A DNA stretch of 64,000 nt from Paralithodes platypus (GCA_032716605.1 CM064517.1:26258940-26322939), one strand, 5' to 3'; shown: positions 36,981 through 47,562, numbered from the stretch's first letter. Translations and numbers: made by a program. Notes: generated from the letters alone by a model not told the origin.

Positions 36981-37064
36981 GGTAGGTTAGGATAGGTGAG
37001 GTTAAAATAGGGTAGGGTAAACCTATACCCTACCCCACCTTAAACTCACCTAACATAACCTACC
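36981..37064. repeat. Inverted TTAGG-like repeat (head-to-head)
   Basis: Left arm 36981-37019 (GGTAGGTTAGGATAGGTGAG...) and right arm 37026-37064 (...CTCACCTAACATAACCTACC) pair over most of 39 bp. The arms consist of degenerate TTAGG / CCTAA words, the arthropod telomere unit. Confidence 0.65.
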
Positions 37065-37423
37065 TTTCCCTAATCTACCCTAACCTTACTTACATAACCT
37101 ATCCTAACCTACCCTAACCTTAGCTGACCTTACCTTACCTTACCTAATATATAGCCTATAACATAACCTACCGTATATAGCTGATTTCAAATGTAAGAAA
37201 ACGACTTGTGGGCAAATTGAGTAGTACGGTACTGTGTTCGTGACAAAATTGGTGATATAGCGTGCAGTACCAGTGTGTATATATCTTGTATAATGCCGTG
37301 TTTCTTGGTAGCTATCTGTAATGTTATGGTGACGGTGGGTAGAAGTGGATTTGCAGTGTTTTTACTTTAGATTAGTCTTATAAAGTAAATGTAGGTGAGT
37401 ATGTGAAGTCGCTGTAGCGTGAT
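37065..37423. other. CCTAACC-rich, then AT-rich DNA
   Basis: CCTAACC/CCTTACC words continue to about 37160. No gene seen. Confidence 0.5.
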
Positions 37424-38330
37424 GGGTGCCGTGTTCACCTCTCATAATACTTCCCCATGTTTACATAAGACACCACTTCCTGTCACTACCTTACCTTACC
37501 GTACCTTACGTCACCTTATACCTTACCTTATACCTCTCCTTATACCTTCCCTTAATTTACCTTACTTTCCCTCCCATTATGCTTCCCCATGTTGACACTA
37601 CACCTCCCCTATTGTCAGTACCCTACCTTACCTTTCTTCACCTAATAACTTACCTTACTTTACCTCACCTCCCATAATACTTCCCCATGTACACACTAGA
37701 CCCCCTCCTGTCACTACCTTACCTTACCTTACCTTGCAATACCTTACTTCTCATAATACTTCCCCATGTTCACACTAGATCCCCCTTCTGTCACTACCAT
37801 ACCTTACCTTACTTTGCAATACCTTATCTTACGTTACGTTTCCTTACCTCCCATAATACTTCGCCATGTTTACACTATACCCTACTGCCTTACCTCACCT
37901 TGCCTTACCTTACATTATGTCAGCTTACCTTACTCCTCACAATACTTTACCATGTATATACTAGAATCCCTCCTGTCACTGCCTTACCTTACCTAAACTT
38001 ACCTGCCCCATGTTTACACTAGGCCCCTCTCCTGTCGCTACCTTTCTTTACCTTATGTCACCCTACCTTAGCTTAACTCTCATTAGCTTACCTTACCTAC
38101 CTTTACCTATTTTACCTTATGTCATCCTACTTTAGCTTATCATTCCTTAGCTTACCTTACCTACCTTTACCTATTTTACCTTATGTCATCCTACCTTAGC
38201 TTATCATTCCTTAGCTTACCTTACCTACCTTTACCTATTTTACCTTTTGTCATCCTACCTTAGCTTATCATTCCCTAGCTTACCTTGCCTACTTTTTCCT
38301 TACCTGCCTTGTCCTACTTTACATTATGTC
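37424..38330. repeat. Higher-order CCTTACC minisatellite
   Basis: Units of about 80-130 bp carry CATAATACTTCCCCATGTTT, ACACTAGA, CCTGTCACTACC and (CCTTA)n. At 38090-38290 the unit changes to a 61-bp type (TTAGCTTACCTTACCTACCT...ATGTCATCCTAC). Open frames are artefacts. Confidence 0.85.
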
Positions 38331-38477
38331 ACTTTCCACCCACTCTCTCTCCATCTTTTCTAATCGGATTTCCTTTATATGCACATCTCCTCCACACCCT
38401 CTCAAATCCCCTCTAGCACCTTTTGCATTACCTGGTAAGAGGAGAGAGACGAGGTTATTAAATAGGGTTCACCACAC

Positions 38478-38706
38478 TCACATCTCCACCTCCTCTCACA
38501 TCTCCACCTCCACTCACATCTCCTCCACCTCCTCTCACATCTCCTCCACCTCCTCTCACATCTCCTCCACCTCCTCTCACATCTCCTCCACCTCTTATAT
38601 CTCCTCCACCTCCTCTCACATCTCCTCCACCTCCTCTCACATCTCCTCCTCCACCTCCTCTCACATCCCCTCCACCTCCTCTCACATCTCCACCTCCTCT
38701 TACATC
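38478..38706. repeat. ~18-24-bp minisatellite (ACATCTCCTCCACCTCCTCTC)n
   Basis: Tandem CACATCTCCTCCACCTCCTC units with small length variants. Confidence 0.92.
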
Positions 38707-39584
38707 TTCTTCGCTCCCTCAGATTCACTCCTATATATCTTCCTCTTTTATTCCTGTCGTTCTCACCTTCTTGTCATATTCACTTATATGCCCTTTCTTC
38801 CGTTTTCCCCATTATATATTTATTTCACTAACTTGATTACATTTTGATGGAGGTATAAAGATTGGCGGAAGCGTTTCAGAGGTTAGAGAATAAAGTACAG
38901 TACCGAATATATATATATATATATATATATATACCGGTAATAATATAATTATATTGACTAGCAGTTGTCAGTGTATGATGAACTTTTAAGAGAAAGGCAT
39001 ATTGTTGACACTTATTTGTTTTCACTTAAGAACAGATCTGCAGGAATAAAAAGGTAGCAAATTATGTTAATTAATCCTCGGACTCTCATAGATAATTTCC
39101 AAGCAGTATCAAATCGTGTATAATGATAGCGAAAAGAGAACCAGGGAAAACGAGTTTGTGGTGAAAGGGTTGGAGGAGAAAGAATGGATTCGTGATCCCC
39201 TTTCTCTCTTGTGCCGCCCCCTACTACCCCCACCTCTCCCTACACCTCTATCCCCCCCCCCCCATCCCTCACCCTATCCCTCTACCCCCCATCTCCCTCA
39301 TCCTACCCTACACACACTCTCTCCACGAATCATTTACGTCAACCTTCATCTTCTCTGTGACTAAGCCTAATCAAGCCTAGTCATCACCAAATTATGTTAT
39401 TCCATATAAGGCCTCTTCTGGGTTATTTCTTACTTAAAGAGGAATCACTAGATCAATTTAATATTCGAAATTTTTACACGCAGATCTGTCATAAAATAGT
39501 TATACCCTATTTCTTTTCAACTGACTGTCAATCACGAAGTTTCCATAAAAATTTATCAGATATTTTGAAGATTTTGTAATGAAA
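38707..39584. other. No gene; short (TA)n and C-run
   Basis: (TA)n ending in ACCGGTAA at 38908-38940 and a C-rich run at 39240-39290. Confidence 0.5.
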
Positions 39585-39716
39585 TATATTGGTAATTATA
39601 TAAACTTGGTCTTAATATGATGCAGACAGATAGTACCGGTAGTTTAATATTTTCCCATGAAGTATCTGAAGGGATTCAATTTACCGTCAGATGAAATGAA
39701 ACAGAGTATAGTGTGA
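39585..39716. repeat. Repeat family I fragment
   Basis: CAATTTACCGTCAGATGAAA...GAGTATAGTGTG matches the ends of the 47.7 and 48.3 kb copies. Confidence 0.5.
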
Positions 39717-40238
39717 CTCACGTTCCATTAAGCCTTACTTTCCTTTTGCAAATTTCTTCTCATGCCTACTCCTCACTTTTTCTTTTCCTCAGTCTTCTAC
39801 CTCTGTACACTTCTCTTGTCCACCTTTTCAGTCCTCTTCCACTTATTCCCGCCCATTCCTAACTATCCCGCTTCTTCAACCCCTTTTTCCCTGCCACACC
39901 TACTCCTCACTTCACCTCGTATGTCCTCTTCTCCTGCCACTACCCACTCCCACTCCTCTTACTCAGTCCACATCCACCTCTTCCCGCCCACTCCTAACTA
40001 TCCTACTTCTTCACCCCTCTTTCCCCGCCACGCCCATTCCTCACTTTACCTCCTATGTCTTCTTCTATGTCCTCTTCTCCTATGTCCACTCCCCACTCCT
40101 ATTTCTCAGACCACATCCACCTCTTCACACATACTCCTCAATTATCTCCATCAGTCCTCTACTCCTCTACGTGTTCACTCCTCTACTTCCTCGTGTCATC
40201 TTCCACCTCTCCATGTCCACTCCTCACTTTGAATTTTT
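39717..40238. other. CT-rich low-complexity DNA
   Basis: Degenerate CCACTCCTCACTT / CCTCTTCTCCT motifs. Ser/Pro frames are artefacts. Confidence 0.6.
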
Positions 40239-40585
40239 TTAATGAGCTGGTTTTTTTTGTTTTTTGTTTGTTTTGTTTTTCTCTCGCTAGACCTTCCTCA
40301 AACTTAGAAAAACACCCCCTAGACCCCCCTCAAGATAAATTTGTAAATTTTTCGGTAGAAATATGTTCCGGCCGATGGCCGGTTCCTCTTCTAATTAGAC
40401 TCGTTATCGCTCGCCAGGAAAAATTCGACACCTAAATGGCACGATAGGTCCTAAAATTGACAATGAAATGGAGCTAAATGTGTGAAAATCGCCGAACTAA
40501 TGGGCCGAACGTCTTAAAATGTCAAAACTAATGGGGTTAAACACGAGGGAGAAAGGTTCCAGAAAAACAGCCTATCTCCCCTTAA
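40239..40585 (+). mobile_element. Family A MITE, copy A6
   Basis: Left TTAA 40239-40242 (terminus GAGCTGG, diverged); right CTCCCC-TTAA (40582-40585). Interior complete with CCGGCCGATGGCCGG and CGTTATCGCTCGCC. Its right TTAA is also the left TTAA of the next element. Confidence 0.88.
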
Positions 40586-40803
40586 CCCCTTTTGTACCGG
40601 CGATGTCTTTTTAATTGTATTGTAGCTATATTTAGACGATACTGGGCAGTTTAAGAAAAAATCTGTGGTAGTCAAACGGGTTAAGTGAGAAATTGAGAAG
40701 CCTTATCATTTGGAGGCACATTTTGAATAGAATAAAATCGTCTTATAGTAGCCCGTCCTTTTAACTTTACTTAAAAGGACAGCACCGATACTGATAGGGT
40801 TAA
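40582..40803. mobile_element. Family B MITE, copy 5
   Basis: TTAA-CCCCTTTTGTACCGGCGATG at the left; GCACCGATACTGATAGGG-TTAA (40800-40803) at the right. Confidence 0.8.
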
Positions 40804-41895
40804 CTTTTCTTGTTCTGCCACGCCCACTGCTCCCTTCACATTCTCTGTCATCTTCCCCTCCACTTTGTCACTCCTCTTAACATCTTCAAAAAAGTTCACA
40901 CCCACTCTTCTTCTCTTTTCATATTCCTCAGCTCCCGGGACCACTCTTCGTGTGTGTGTGTGTTTTTTTTTGTTTGTTTTTTGTTTTTTTTATACTTGCA
41001 CCTTGCTCCTCGATTTATATATACCGGTAGTTTTCTTCTCTAGGCTTATTCTTTGCATGAACTACTATTTTTTACTGTTCTTATCCATTTTTGTTAAATA
41101 TATATTAGTCATCTCGTTTCTTCCATGTCTCCCACCCTTCATAGCTCGCATCATCCTTTTCCCATCCTCTCCCACCTCTTCCTCTGTATTCCTTCTCTTC
41201 CTCACCCTCTCTTTCCTCGTCTTCCTATATTAACTTCCATTCGTAAATCCTTGTTTCACCCATCCCTTTCTTCTCTAAACCCCTTCTTTACCATCTACTC
41301 AAGTCTCTCCTCTATCCCTCATCTTCCCATGTCGTTCTCTTTTATTTCACTGGACCTCTTCACCATACCTCCTCCTGCTCTCACTCTCACTCTCTCTCAT
41401 ATACAATTATTCACCCCCCATTTCATTCAACCTCAACTTGCCTCCCCCCCTCCCTCCCTCCCATACTCCAACCACCCTCACTCACACTTCATTCAACTTC
41501 CACTTTCCTACCCCCTCCTCTTCCCTCCCCCATCCCTCTCCAACCACCCTCAGACTCTTCTCCTTTCATTAAAACTCTCCTTCCCCATATACCCTCCCTA
41601 CCAGTCCATTCCCCCCCCCCCCCCCCCCCCCTCCTCCCTCCCCCCTTCCATCCCCTCTGCCCTTCCTACTTCATTCAACATTCAGCTTCACATCCCCTCC
41701 CCACCCACAAATCCCAACCACCCTTTCACGTCCCACCCTTTACCCTTCCCTTACTCCTCCCCCCTCCCCCTCCCTCTTTTCCCTTCTGTAAACATTTCGT
41801 CACCATTCCCAAATATTTTTGTGTTTTTTCAAGTTCACGGACCGATTTGTTTTGCGTTTTGTTGCGTGACAGAATGCTGTTGCCGCGCTTAATTG
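40804..41895. other. CT-rich low-complexity DNA, poly-C run
   Basis: Pyrimidine-rich plus strand with a 21-C run at 41611-41631. The 255-codon frame is Ser/Pro/Leu low complexity and not a gene. Confidence 0.6.
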
Positions 41896-41920
41896 TGTAA
41901 GTGTGTGTGTATATGTGTTT

Positions 41921-41967
<47 letters not shown>

Positions 41968-42420
41968 GTGTGTGGGTGTGTGTCTGTGTGTGAGATTATG
42001 TTTGTGTTACCGTATAATTCCCTGTAAGTCACCAGTGAGTGAGTAAGTGGGGATTGATGTATTTCACAGGTAAATATGCGTGTTTCTGTTGTATAGGCCG
42101 AGACGTTTTAATATTAAAAATTATTACAGCCTATCACATTATCCTACATAATGATAATCCAATTTGCGTATAATTCCCTGTAAGGCACCAGTGAGTGAGT
42201 AAGTGGAGATTGTTGAATTTCACAGGTAAATAAGCATGTTTTTGTTGTGTAGGGCCGAAACGTTTTAATGATAGCATTGATTATACCACATTATACTACA
42301 GAGTGATAATCCAATTTGCGTATAATTCCCTGTAAGGCACCAGTAAGTGAGTAAGTGGTGATTGTTGTATTTCACAGGTAAATGGGCGTGTTTCTGTTGT
42401 GTAGGGCCGAGACGTGCCTG
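41896..42420. repeat. (TG)n, then three ~151-bp tandem units
   Basis: (TG)n to about 41990. Then CGTATAATTCCCTGTAAGGC, GTGAGTGAGTAAGTGG, TTTCACAGGTAAAT and GTAGGGCCGA recur starting near 42012, 42168 and 42319. Confidence 0.85.
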
Positions 42421-42689
42421 GGCCGACATACCTGGGTCCGAGAGCAGTGTGGGCGCAGGTAAACACACAGAGAGGGTTATGGTGCAATGCAAGCCTTCGA
42501 CACGGAGTGGGTAGCAAAACTTGGATATACCCGAGTTCACGCCAGTTTTTTCTCAATGGAATGGAGTGTGGGGGAGTTTTATTTCCTTTATAGTTTTCGT
42601 TTTGTGTTTTATTGTTATTACCGTATTACGGTACTAGTTGTACAGGGCTTAGTCACGATTCTTGAATATATACAGTATATATATATATA

Positions 42690-42754
<65 letters not shown>

Positions 42755-43560
42755 GGTATATAGATATATATACTGTATATAGATAGATAGATTTTGTTCA
42801 TGTCTATACAGTATACCTAGTTTCCCGTCACTTTTTCTCAATGGTTTGGAATATGGGGGAGTTTGTTTTTACGGTTTCATTGGTATTTATTTTTGGTACC
42901 GGTAATTGTATTTAGGTATAACCAAACAGAGCTTGGTCACGAATCATGAATAAAGAGTGCGATAAACTTGGGTACACGTCACCTTTTTCCTCAATGGCGT
43001 GCGAGCGTGAGGGTTGGTTTATACTTAAGGGGAGGTTTTTAGTGTGTTTCCTAGACTTCCATCAAGCTTGAAGTTACACCCCCATGACCCCCTTTCAAGA
43101 TAAATTTGTACATTTTTCGGTAGAAAAATTTCCCGGCCGAAGGCCGGTTCCCCTTAAATTACAGGCTCGCTTTCGCTCGCCAGGAAAAAATCGACACCTA
43201 AATGGGACGAAAGGTCTTAAAAGTGACATAAATGGGGTGAAAGTTCTTAAAATCGCCAAAGTAATGGAGCGAACGTCTTACAATCTCAAAAGCAATGGGG
43301 CTAAACATGAGGGAGAAAGGGATAAAGAAAAAAATCCCTCAAGTGGAAATCTCCCCTTAATGTTTGTTTGTTTATATTTAGCATTAACTATATTTATATC
43401 CAACCACACACAGAGGGTTATGGCGCAATACAAACCTTCGGGGAGGATCAGGAACAATACAGAAGGTTTAATATACCAGCGGCCACGTCACATTTTTTTC
43501 TCAATGGCGTGGACTGGGCGAGTTTAGTTTTCTTTGTATTTATGTTAATATAATTTATTA
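42421..43560. repeat. Decayed direct duplications interrupted by (TA)n and a family A MITE
   Basis: The block CAGAGAGGGTTATGGTGCAA ... TTTTTTCTCAATGGAATGGA ... GGGGGAGTTT recurs in part near 42470-42660, 42830-42960, 42960-43020 and 43405-43540. (TA)n with TACCGGTATA occupies 42666-42782. Confidence 0.65.
43025..43360 (+). mobile_element. Family A MITE, copy A7 (reference copy)
   Basis: 336 bp. TTAA at 43025-43028 and 43357-43360; ends GGGGAGGTTTTTAG and GGAAATCTCCCC. Order: CCTAGACTTCCATCAAGCTT; CCCGGCCGAAGGCCGG hairpin; GGCTCGCTTTCGCTCGCC; four subrepeats starting ATGG at 43202, 43232, 43264 and 43295; purine-rich right arm. Non-coding. Confidence 0.93.
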
Positions 43561-43577
43561 TATATAGGCTACCGGTA

Positions 43578-43730
43578 GCTAAATGCCACGATAGGTCTTA
43601 ATATTGGCAAAACAATGGGTCGAAAGGTTTTAAAATCGCCAAACTAATGGGGCGATCGTCTTAAAATATCAAAACTAATGAGGCTAAACATGAGAGAGAA
43701 GGGGTAAAAACTAAAAAAATCACCTCAAAG
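43578..43730 (+). mobile_element. Family A MITE, copy A8 (right half)
   Basis: Starts at AAATGCCACGATAGGTCTTA and keeps the subrepeats, ending ATCACCTCAAA, then a family C-like end (GGCGGTGTTACACTCAC). Confidence 0.75.
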
Positions 43731-44002
43731 GCGGTGTTACACTCACACTTTTATCTGCGTTTTTAGTAGGCTAGCATATATCTGATTATGGTTTGGTGAT
43801 TCTGATGTATGTGCTAGTTATCTATGCGAGTATCCTGTGAGTACCACATATATTAATTAATTTGGCATGAATTAGGTTTATTTGTATGTCAATGTTAGGG
43901 GCTGATGAGTGATTGGTGCTTCTGAATGCTTGTGTGCTTGCTTTTTGTGGGCAAACTGTTATATATGTTCTTCTCCTGTCACCTCTATTCCCTCTCTCGT
44001 GT
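43731..44002. other. No feature beyond the family C-like end
   Basis: AT/GT-rich DNA. Confidence 0.4.
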
Positions 44003-44062
44003 TTCTTGCTGATCCTCCTTATCCCTTGTGGGAGTAAAGGCTGGCTACTGACTGACTGACTG
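44003..44062 (+). repeat. Repeat G, copy 2
   Basis: TTTCTTGCTGATCCTCCTTA, CCCTTGTGGGAGTAAAGGCT and GGCTACTGACTGACTGACT match 20035-20098. Confidence 0.6.
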
Positions 44063-44213
44063 TGTGTAAGTCAATTGGTGGGTTGGTGATAATACGAACC
44101 CATACATGGAAGTGTGTATTGCAACTGTACCGTACTTGACCGGGAACCCGAAACATTTCCAAGAGTTCTTCCCGTGGTTTATACTTGCTGTAACCCTTTA
44201 TCATATTGTCCGG

Positions 44214-44360
44214 TTGGTCGAGAGCTACTGGTTGAAATGATTTACTGGTTGAAATGATCTACTGGTTGCTGCATCGTCCGGTTGGTTGAGAGCTACTGGT
44301 TGAAATTATCTACTGGTTGCTGCATTGTCCGGTTGGTTGAGAGCTACTGGTTGAAATGGT
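44214..44360. repeat. ~55-bp tandem repeat, 3 units
   Basis: Units of GTCCGGTTGGTTGAGAGCTA then CTGGTTGAAATGATCTACTG. Related words reappear at 46310-46375. Confidence 0.85.
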
Positions 44361-44647
44361 CCACTGATTACGTCGCCTTTTCACACGGCCGGAGACCACC
44401 GTGACAAGAAGTGGAGCTTAGCCGTGTAATATATTTCGGGTGTGTTATAGTATCATTATGTCTGACAGTCCGGACCAATTGACTGTGGGTAGTCATGGGA
44501 ACCCTGTACATTCAGGCCGTTTATACACCTTCACTTAGTTTATTATAGTCATTTGTTTTCCTGTTTTGCACTTGTATTTTTGTTTTTTCATGCTCTTTAA
44601 TCACGTTTTGTATCTTTTGGTTTTCCTGTGCTTGTATCCTATTTTGC

Positions 44648-44707
<60 letters not shown>

Positions 44708-45319
44708 CGAGAGCGAGAGAGAGACAGAGACGGTAGGTATTAGTGCAAACTATTGCTTATTTTCCCCATATACAGTACTACTTTACTAATGAACTAGGTT
44801 GTTCTGAGGTATACCTTTAGCTCATTAGCTTGTGCAGTTGCCCGCATGACTTTGTATCCACTCCGCGACTTAATGTATAGAAGGAAATTTAGTATGATTG
44901 AATAAGAAGTGTGCTTCCTTGTGCAGTCGTTAAATTATAAGTCCAATTACCGGTTGTATAGGCTAGCTAATATTATTCTTGTAATGCAATCATACTATGT
45001 CTCTCTCCGTACATAAAACCACGGGGTGTACGTATATATATTAATGTGGCCAACTGTACATTAGAGAGGGTGAACTACCTCTAGGAAATAACTTAGTTTG
45101 CCTAAATGAACTAATGGCAATGCCAATATTATGGACAACTTGCTCAAGCTAAGATTTATCTAGATCCCCCTTGAATAGCTTGCTATTAATCATTATTCAT
45201 CTGGATGAAATCGTCTAGTCTAAGTTAGAAGAATATATAGAAATTATACATAATTACTTAAAGTTTACCGAGAAGTTATGCTCTGCAGTACAATATGTAG
45301 AAAAAATAACCCACATAAA
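44361..45319. other. No gene; (TG)n-(GA)n microsatellite inside
   Basis: (TG)n/(GA)n at 44651-44732. GGCCAACTGTACATTAGAGA near 45048 recalls the 52.2 kb tandem unit. Otherwise featureless. Confidence 0.45.
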
Positions 45320-45338
45320 TAGATAAATAAATAATGTA

Positions 45339-45373
<35 letters not shown>

Positions 45374-45820
45374 ATATACCGGTATACAGTATATATATAT
45401 GTCATAAATATACCGGTATACAGTATATATATATGTCATAAATATACCGGTATACAGTATATACTGTATATATATGTCATAAATATACCGGTATACAGTA
45501 TATATATATGTCATAAATATACCGGTATACAGTATATATATATGTCATAAATATACCGGTATACAGTATATACTGTATATATATATGTCATAAATATACC
45601 GGTATACAGTATATATATGTCATAAATATACCGGTATACAGTATATATATATATGTCATAAATATACCGGTATACAGTATATATATATGTCATAAATATA
45701 CCGGTATACAGTATATATATATGTTATAAATATACCGGTATACAGTATATATATGTTATAAATATACCGGTATACAGTATATATATATATATATACCGGT
45801 ATATATATATATATCATAAA
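45320..45820. repeat. (AAAT)n then 30-38-bp TACCGGTA minisatellite
   Basis: (AAAT/AAATA)n at 45320-45375. Then about 14 units of AAATATACCGGTATACAGTA + (TA)n + TGTCAT, each unit carrying the perfect palindrome TATACCGGTATA. Confidence 0.93.
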
Positions 45821-46032
45821 AGCCAAACTGGATGTTATGTATTGCACAGGGGTTATTCCGAAAGTTTCCTGTAACTTCTTCTATAAGAAATTTCCAGGAG
45901 ACAATTTTCAACCAGTTTGGTAGATATCAACCAGACTGCAAATTTAACCAGGGCCGATTGAAACTAGGTTAAACAATTCTAATATAACCTATCTTAAAGG
46001 GATATCATTAATTATTCATATATTTATGTATT

Positions 46033-46294
46033 ATAATGTTTTTAGTGTACTCCCTAGACCTCCATCAAGCTTAATTAATACCCTCAAAACCCCCGTTCGA
46101 GATAAATTTATGCCTTTTTTCGGTAAAAAAAAAATGCACGGGACAAAGGCCAGCTCGCTATTGCTCGCCACAAAATAAATGACACCGAAATGACACGAAA
46201 AGTCTTAAGATAGTGAGGCGAATGTCTTAAAATGTCAAAACTAATGGGGCTAACATGAGTGAGAAAGGAGTCCGGAAAAATAACTTCTGATTAA
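46033..46294 (+). mobile_element. Family A MITE, copy A9 (degraded)
   Basis: CCTAGACCTCCATCAAGCTT and GCTCGCTATTGCTCGCC are retained. The hairpin core is decayed (GGACAAAGGCC), one subrepeat is lost, and the right TTAA is at 46291-46294. Confidence 0.8.
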
Positions 46295-46397
46295 TGTAGC
46301 AGTACTGGTTGTCATTGAGTTGGCACGGGTTGAGTGCTTTTGGTTGAAATAGTGTACTGGTTAATTTGTCCGGTCACCAAGGGAATCATACTAGCAA

Positions 46398-46413
46398 CCA
46401 CAAGGGGCCGCTA
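46398..46413 (+). promoter_or_regulatory. CTCF-like motif
   Basis: CCACAAGGGGCCGCTA differs by one base from the CCACNAGGGGGCGCTA form of the metazoan CTCF consensus. Match by eye only. Confidence 0.3.
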
Positions 46414-46447
46414 CCTTAGGTCTACCCTAGGTGTCTTCCCCACACAG

Positions 46448-46544
46448 CTAGTAGCACCGACGAGCGCAACGCCCCTCGTTGTTTTGATATCCCAGTTATT
46501 CCGTGTGACAATATTACTTTGCCTGACTGTACATTCGATCATTT
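46448..46544 (+). CDS. Candidate coding exon, Cys-containing, unknown
   Basis: A C/T tract ending TCCCCACACAG precedes it and CATTT|GTAAAC follows. One phase, entering with two bases, reads SSTDERNAPRCFDIPVIPCD then NITLPDCTFDH, with three cysteines and a possible N-glycosylation site. In genomic frame it would stop at TAA (46546-46548, overlapping the donor), so it could also be a terminal exon. No family recognised. Confidence 0.25.
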
Positions 46545-46579
46545 GTAAACATGTGGAAAGGGCTGAGGATCGTTAAACC

Positions 46580-46765
46580 CTATATACCGTATTTAGGAAG
46601 TATACTGTAGGTGTATTTTAATAGTTTAGAAGGCAAGGTAGACAAGATGGTGGCTACAGTTGAGTGGTTGGCATGACTCTCCCCATACAAGATATATATT
46701 CCCACGGCCATCCTCTCAAGTGGTTGATGAATGACCGGAAAACCACCTAAAGAACTGGCCGCCAT
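46580..46765 (-). CDS. Short ORF starting in a YY1-like motif (hypothetical)
   Basis: True ATG at 46765-46763 in AAAATGGCGGCC, which is both a good Kozak context and the YY1 consensus. The frame reads MAASSLGGFPVIHQPLERMA for 61 codons to TAG. ATGs overlapping YY1 sites are typical of housekeeping first exons in animals, but no clear donor is visible and no homologue is recognised. Confidence 0.25.
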   Translation of the reverse strand: MAASSLGGFPVIHQPLERMAVGIYILYGESHANHSTVATILSTLPSKLLKYTYSILPKYGI

Positions 46766-46950
46766 TTTGGTACCCTATTGTCATCTTGGTTTACCCTGTT
46801 TATGGTATGTCTTCTGTTTTTTGTAATGATTTGTTTACACCGTTCGTACTACCACTCACGTAACTCGAAATGGATGATGAGGGCGATGTACGGTTTAATA
46901 ATCAAGCTAATAGTTCAGGGGGTTCAATATGGGTAGCAATATGGCGACGG
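46640..46950. promoter_or_regulatory. Cluster of YY1-like motifs between divergent ATGs
   Basis: CAAGATGGTGGC (46643-46654, +), AAAATGGCGGCC (46757-46768, -), CCAAGATGAC (46780-46789, -) and CAATATGGCGAC (about 46938-46949, +). Divergent ATGs at 46765 (-) and 46870 (+) are about 105 bp apart. Reading it as a bidirectional promoter is inference. Confidence 0.3.
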
Positions 46951-47112
46951 AGTGTTTCGAGCTCGGTTTCTTCATGTGTCCGAGGAACTAATATTAATTT
47001 AAGATATACGACTATCGTGAAACGCCGCCTTCTTCTTCGTGAAACTGGATGCGGAAGAAGGAGGGTATTACTCTCATATTTTTATCGGGAATGGACCGAT
47101 GTTGGATTATAG
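46870..47112 (+). CDS. Hypothetical 80-codon ORF
   Basis: True ATG in context CTCGAAATGGATG. Starts MDDEGDVRFNNQANSSGGSI, then turns Arg/Ser-rich and ends at TAG. The acidic start is protein-like and the remainder less so; a splice before the Arg-rich part is possible. No domain recognised. Confidence 0.2.
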   Translation: MDDEGDVRFNNQANSSGGSIWVAIWRRSVSSSVSSCVRGTNINLRYTTIVKRRLLLRETGCGRRRVLLSYFYREWTDVGL

Positions 47113-47562
47113 GGACTGTGGTTTTACTTCAGTGTGTGTGTGTGTGTGTGTGTTGGGGCGGGGTTGAGAGGGGGTGGGGGGGGGGGGGGGGGTGCTAGTG
47201 GGGGCTCTGATTTATGGACATCTATGAAAATGGCTGCAAGATTAAATTTGTGGTGAGGGTTGCAAGACTGCGAATCCTACGTGTGAAAATGACGCTGATT
47301 TGCCAGAGATGTGTGGCATTTCTGCAATTTTCCGGCCATAATCTTGTTTAGACTTATTGGGAGCAGTTTCCACCTCGTAGTCGAAATGCGGTGTCCGATA
47401 TTATAGCATTATGTCGTGAACGCTGTCGCACGTTTTTTGTCTTCTATTCTGCTTTATGTTTTTCTTCTATATATATTTTTTTTTTTTTTTTTTCTGGAGG
47501 ATTAGCATTAGGTTAGGGATGTACGGTACTGTATTCAGATTGTGGGAACCTTCGAGTAATGG
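47113..47562. other. (GT)n, poly-G and no gene
   Basis: (GT)n at 47131-47152 and a G-run at 47176-47192. The rest is unremarkable; poly-T near 47467-47492. Confidence 0.5.

Noticed and set aside
38402..38847. Frames of 173 and 108 codons (His/Ile/Ser or Arg/Trp repeats)
   Set aside because: Opposite strands of the CACATCTCCTCC minisatellite.
41125..41892. 255-codon frame
   Set aside because: Ser/Pro/Leu low-complexity translation of CT-rich DNA, with no homology and a poly-C run inside.
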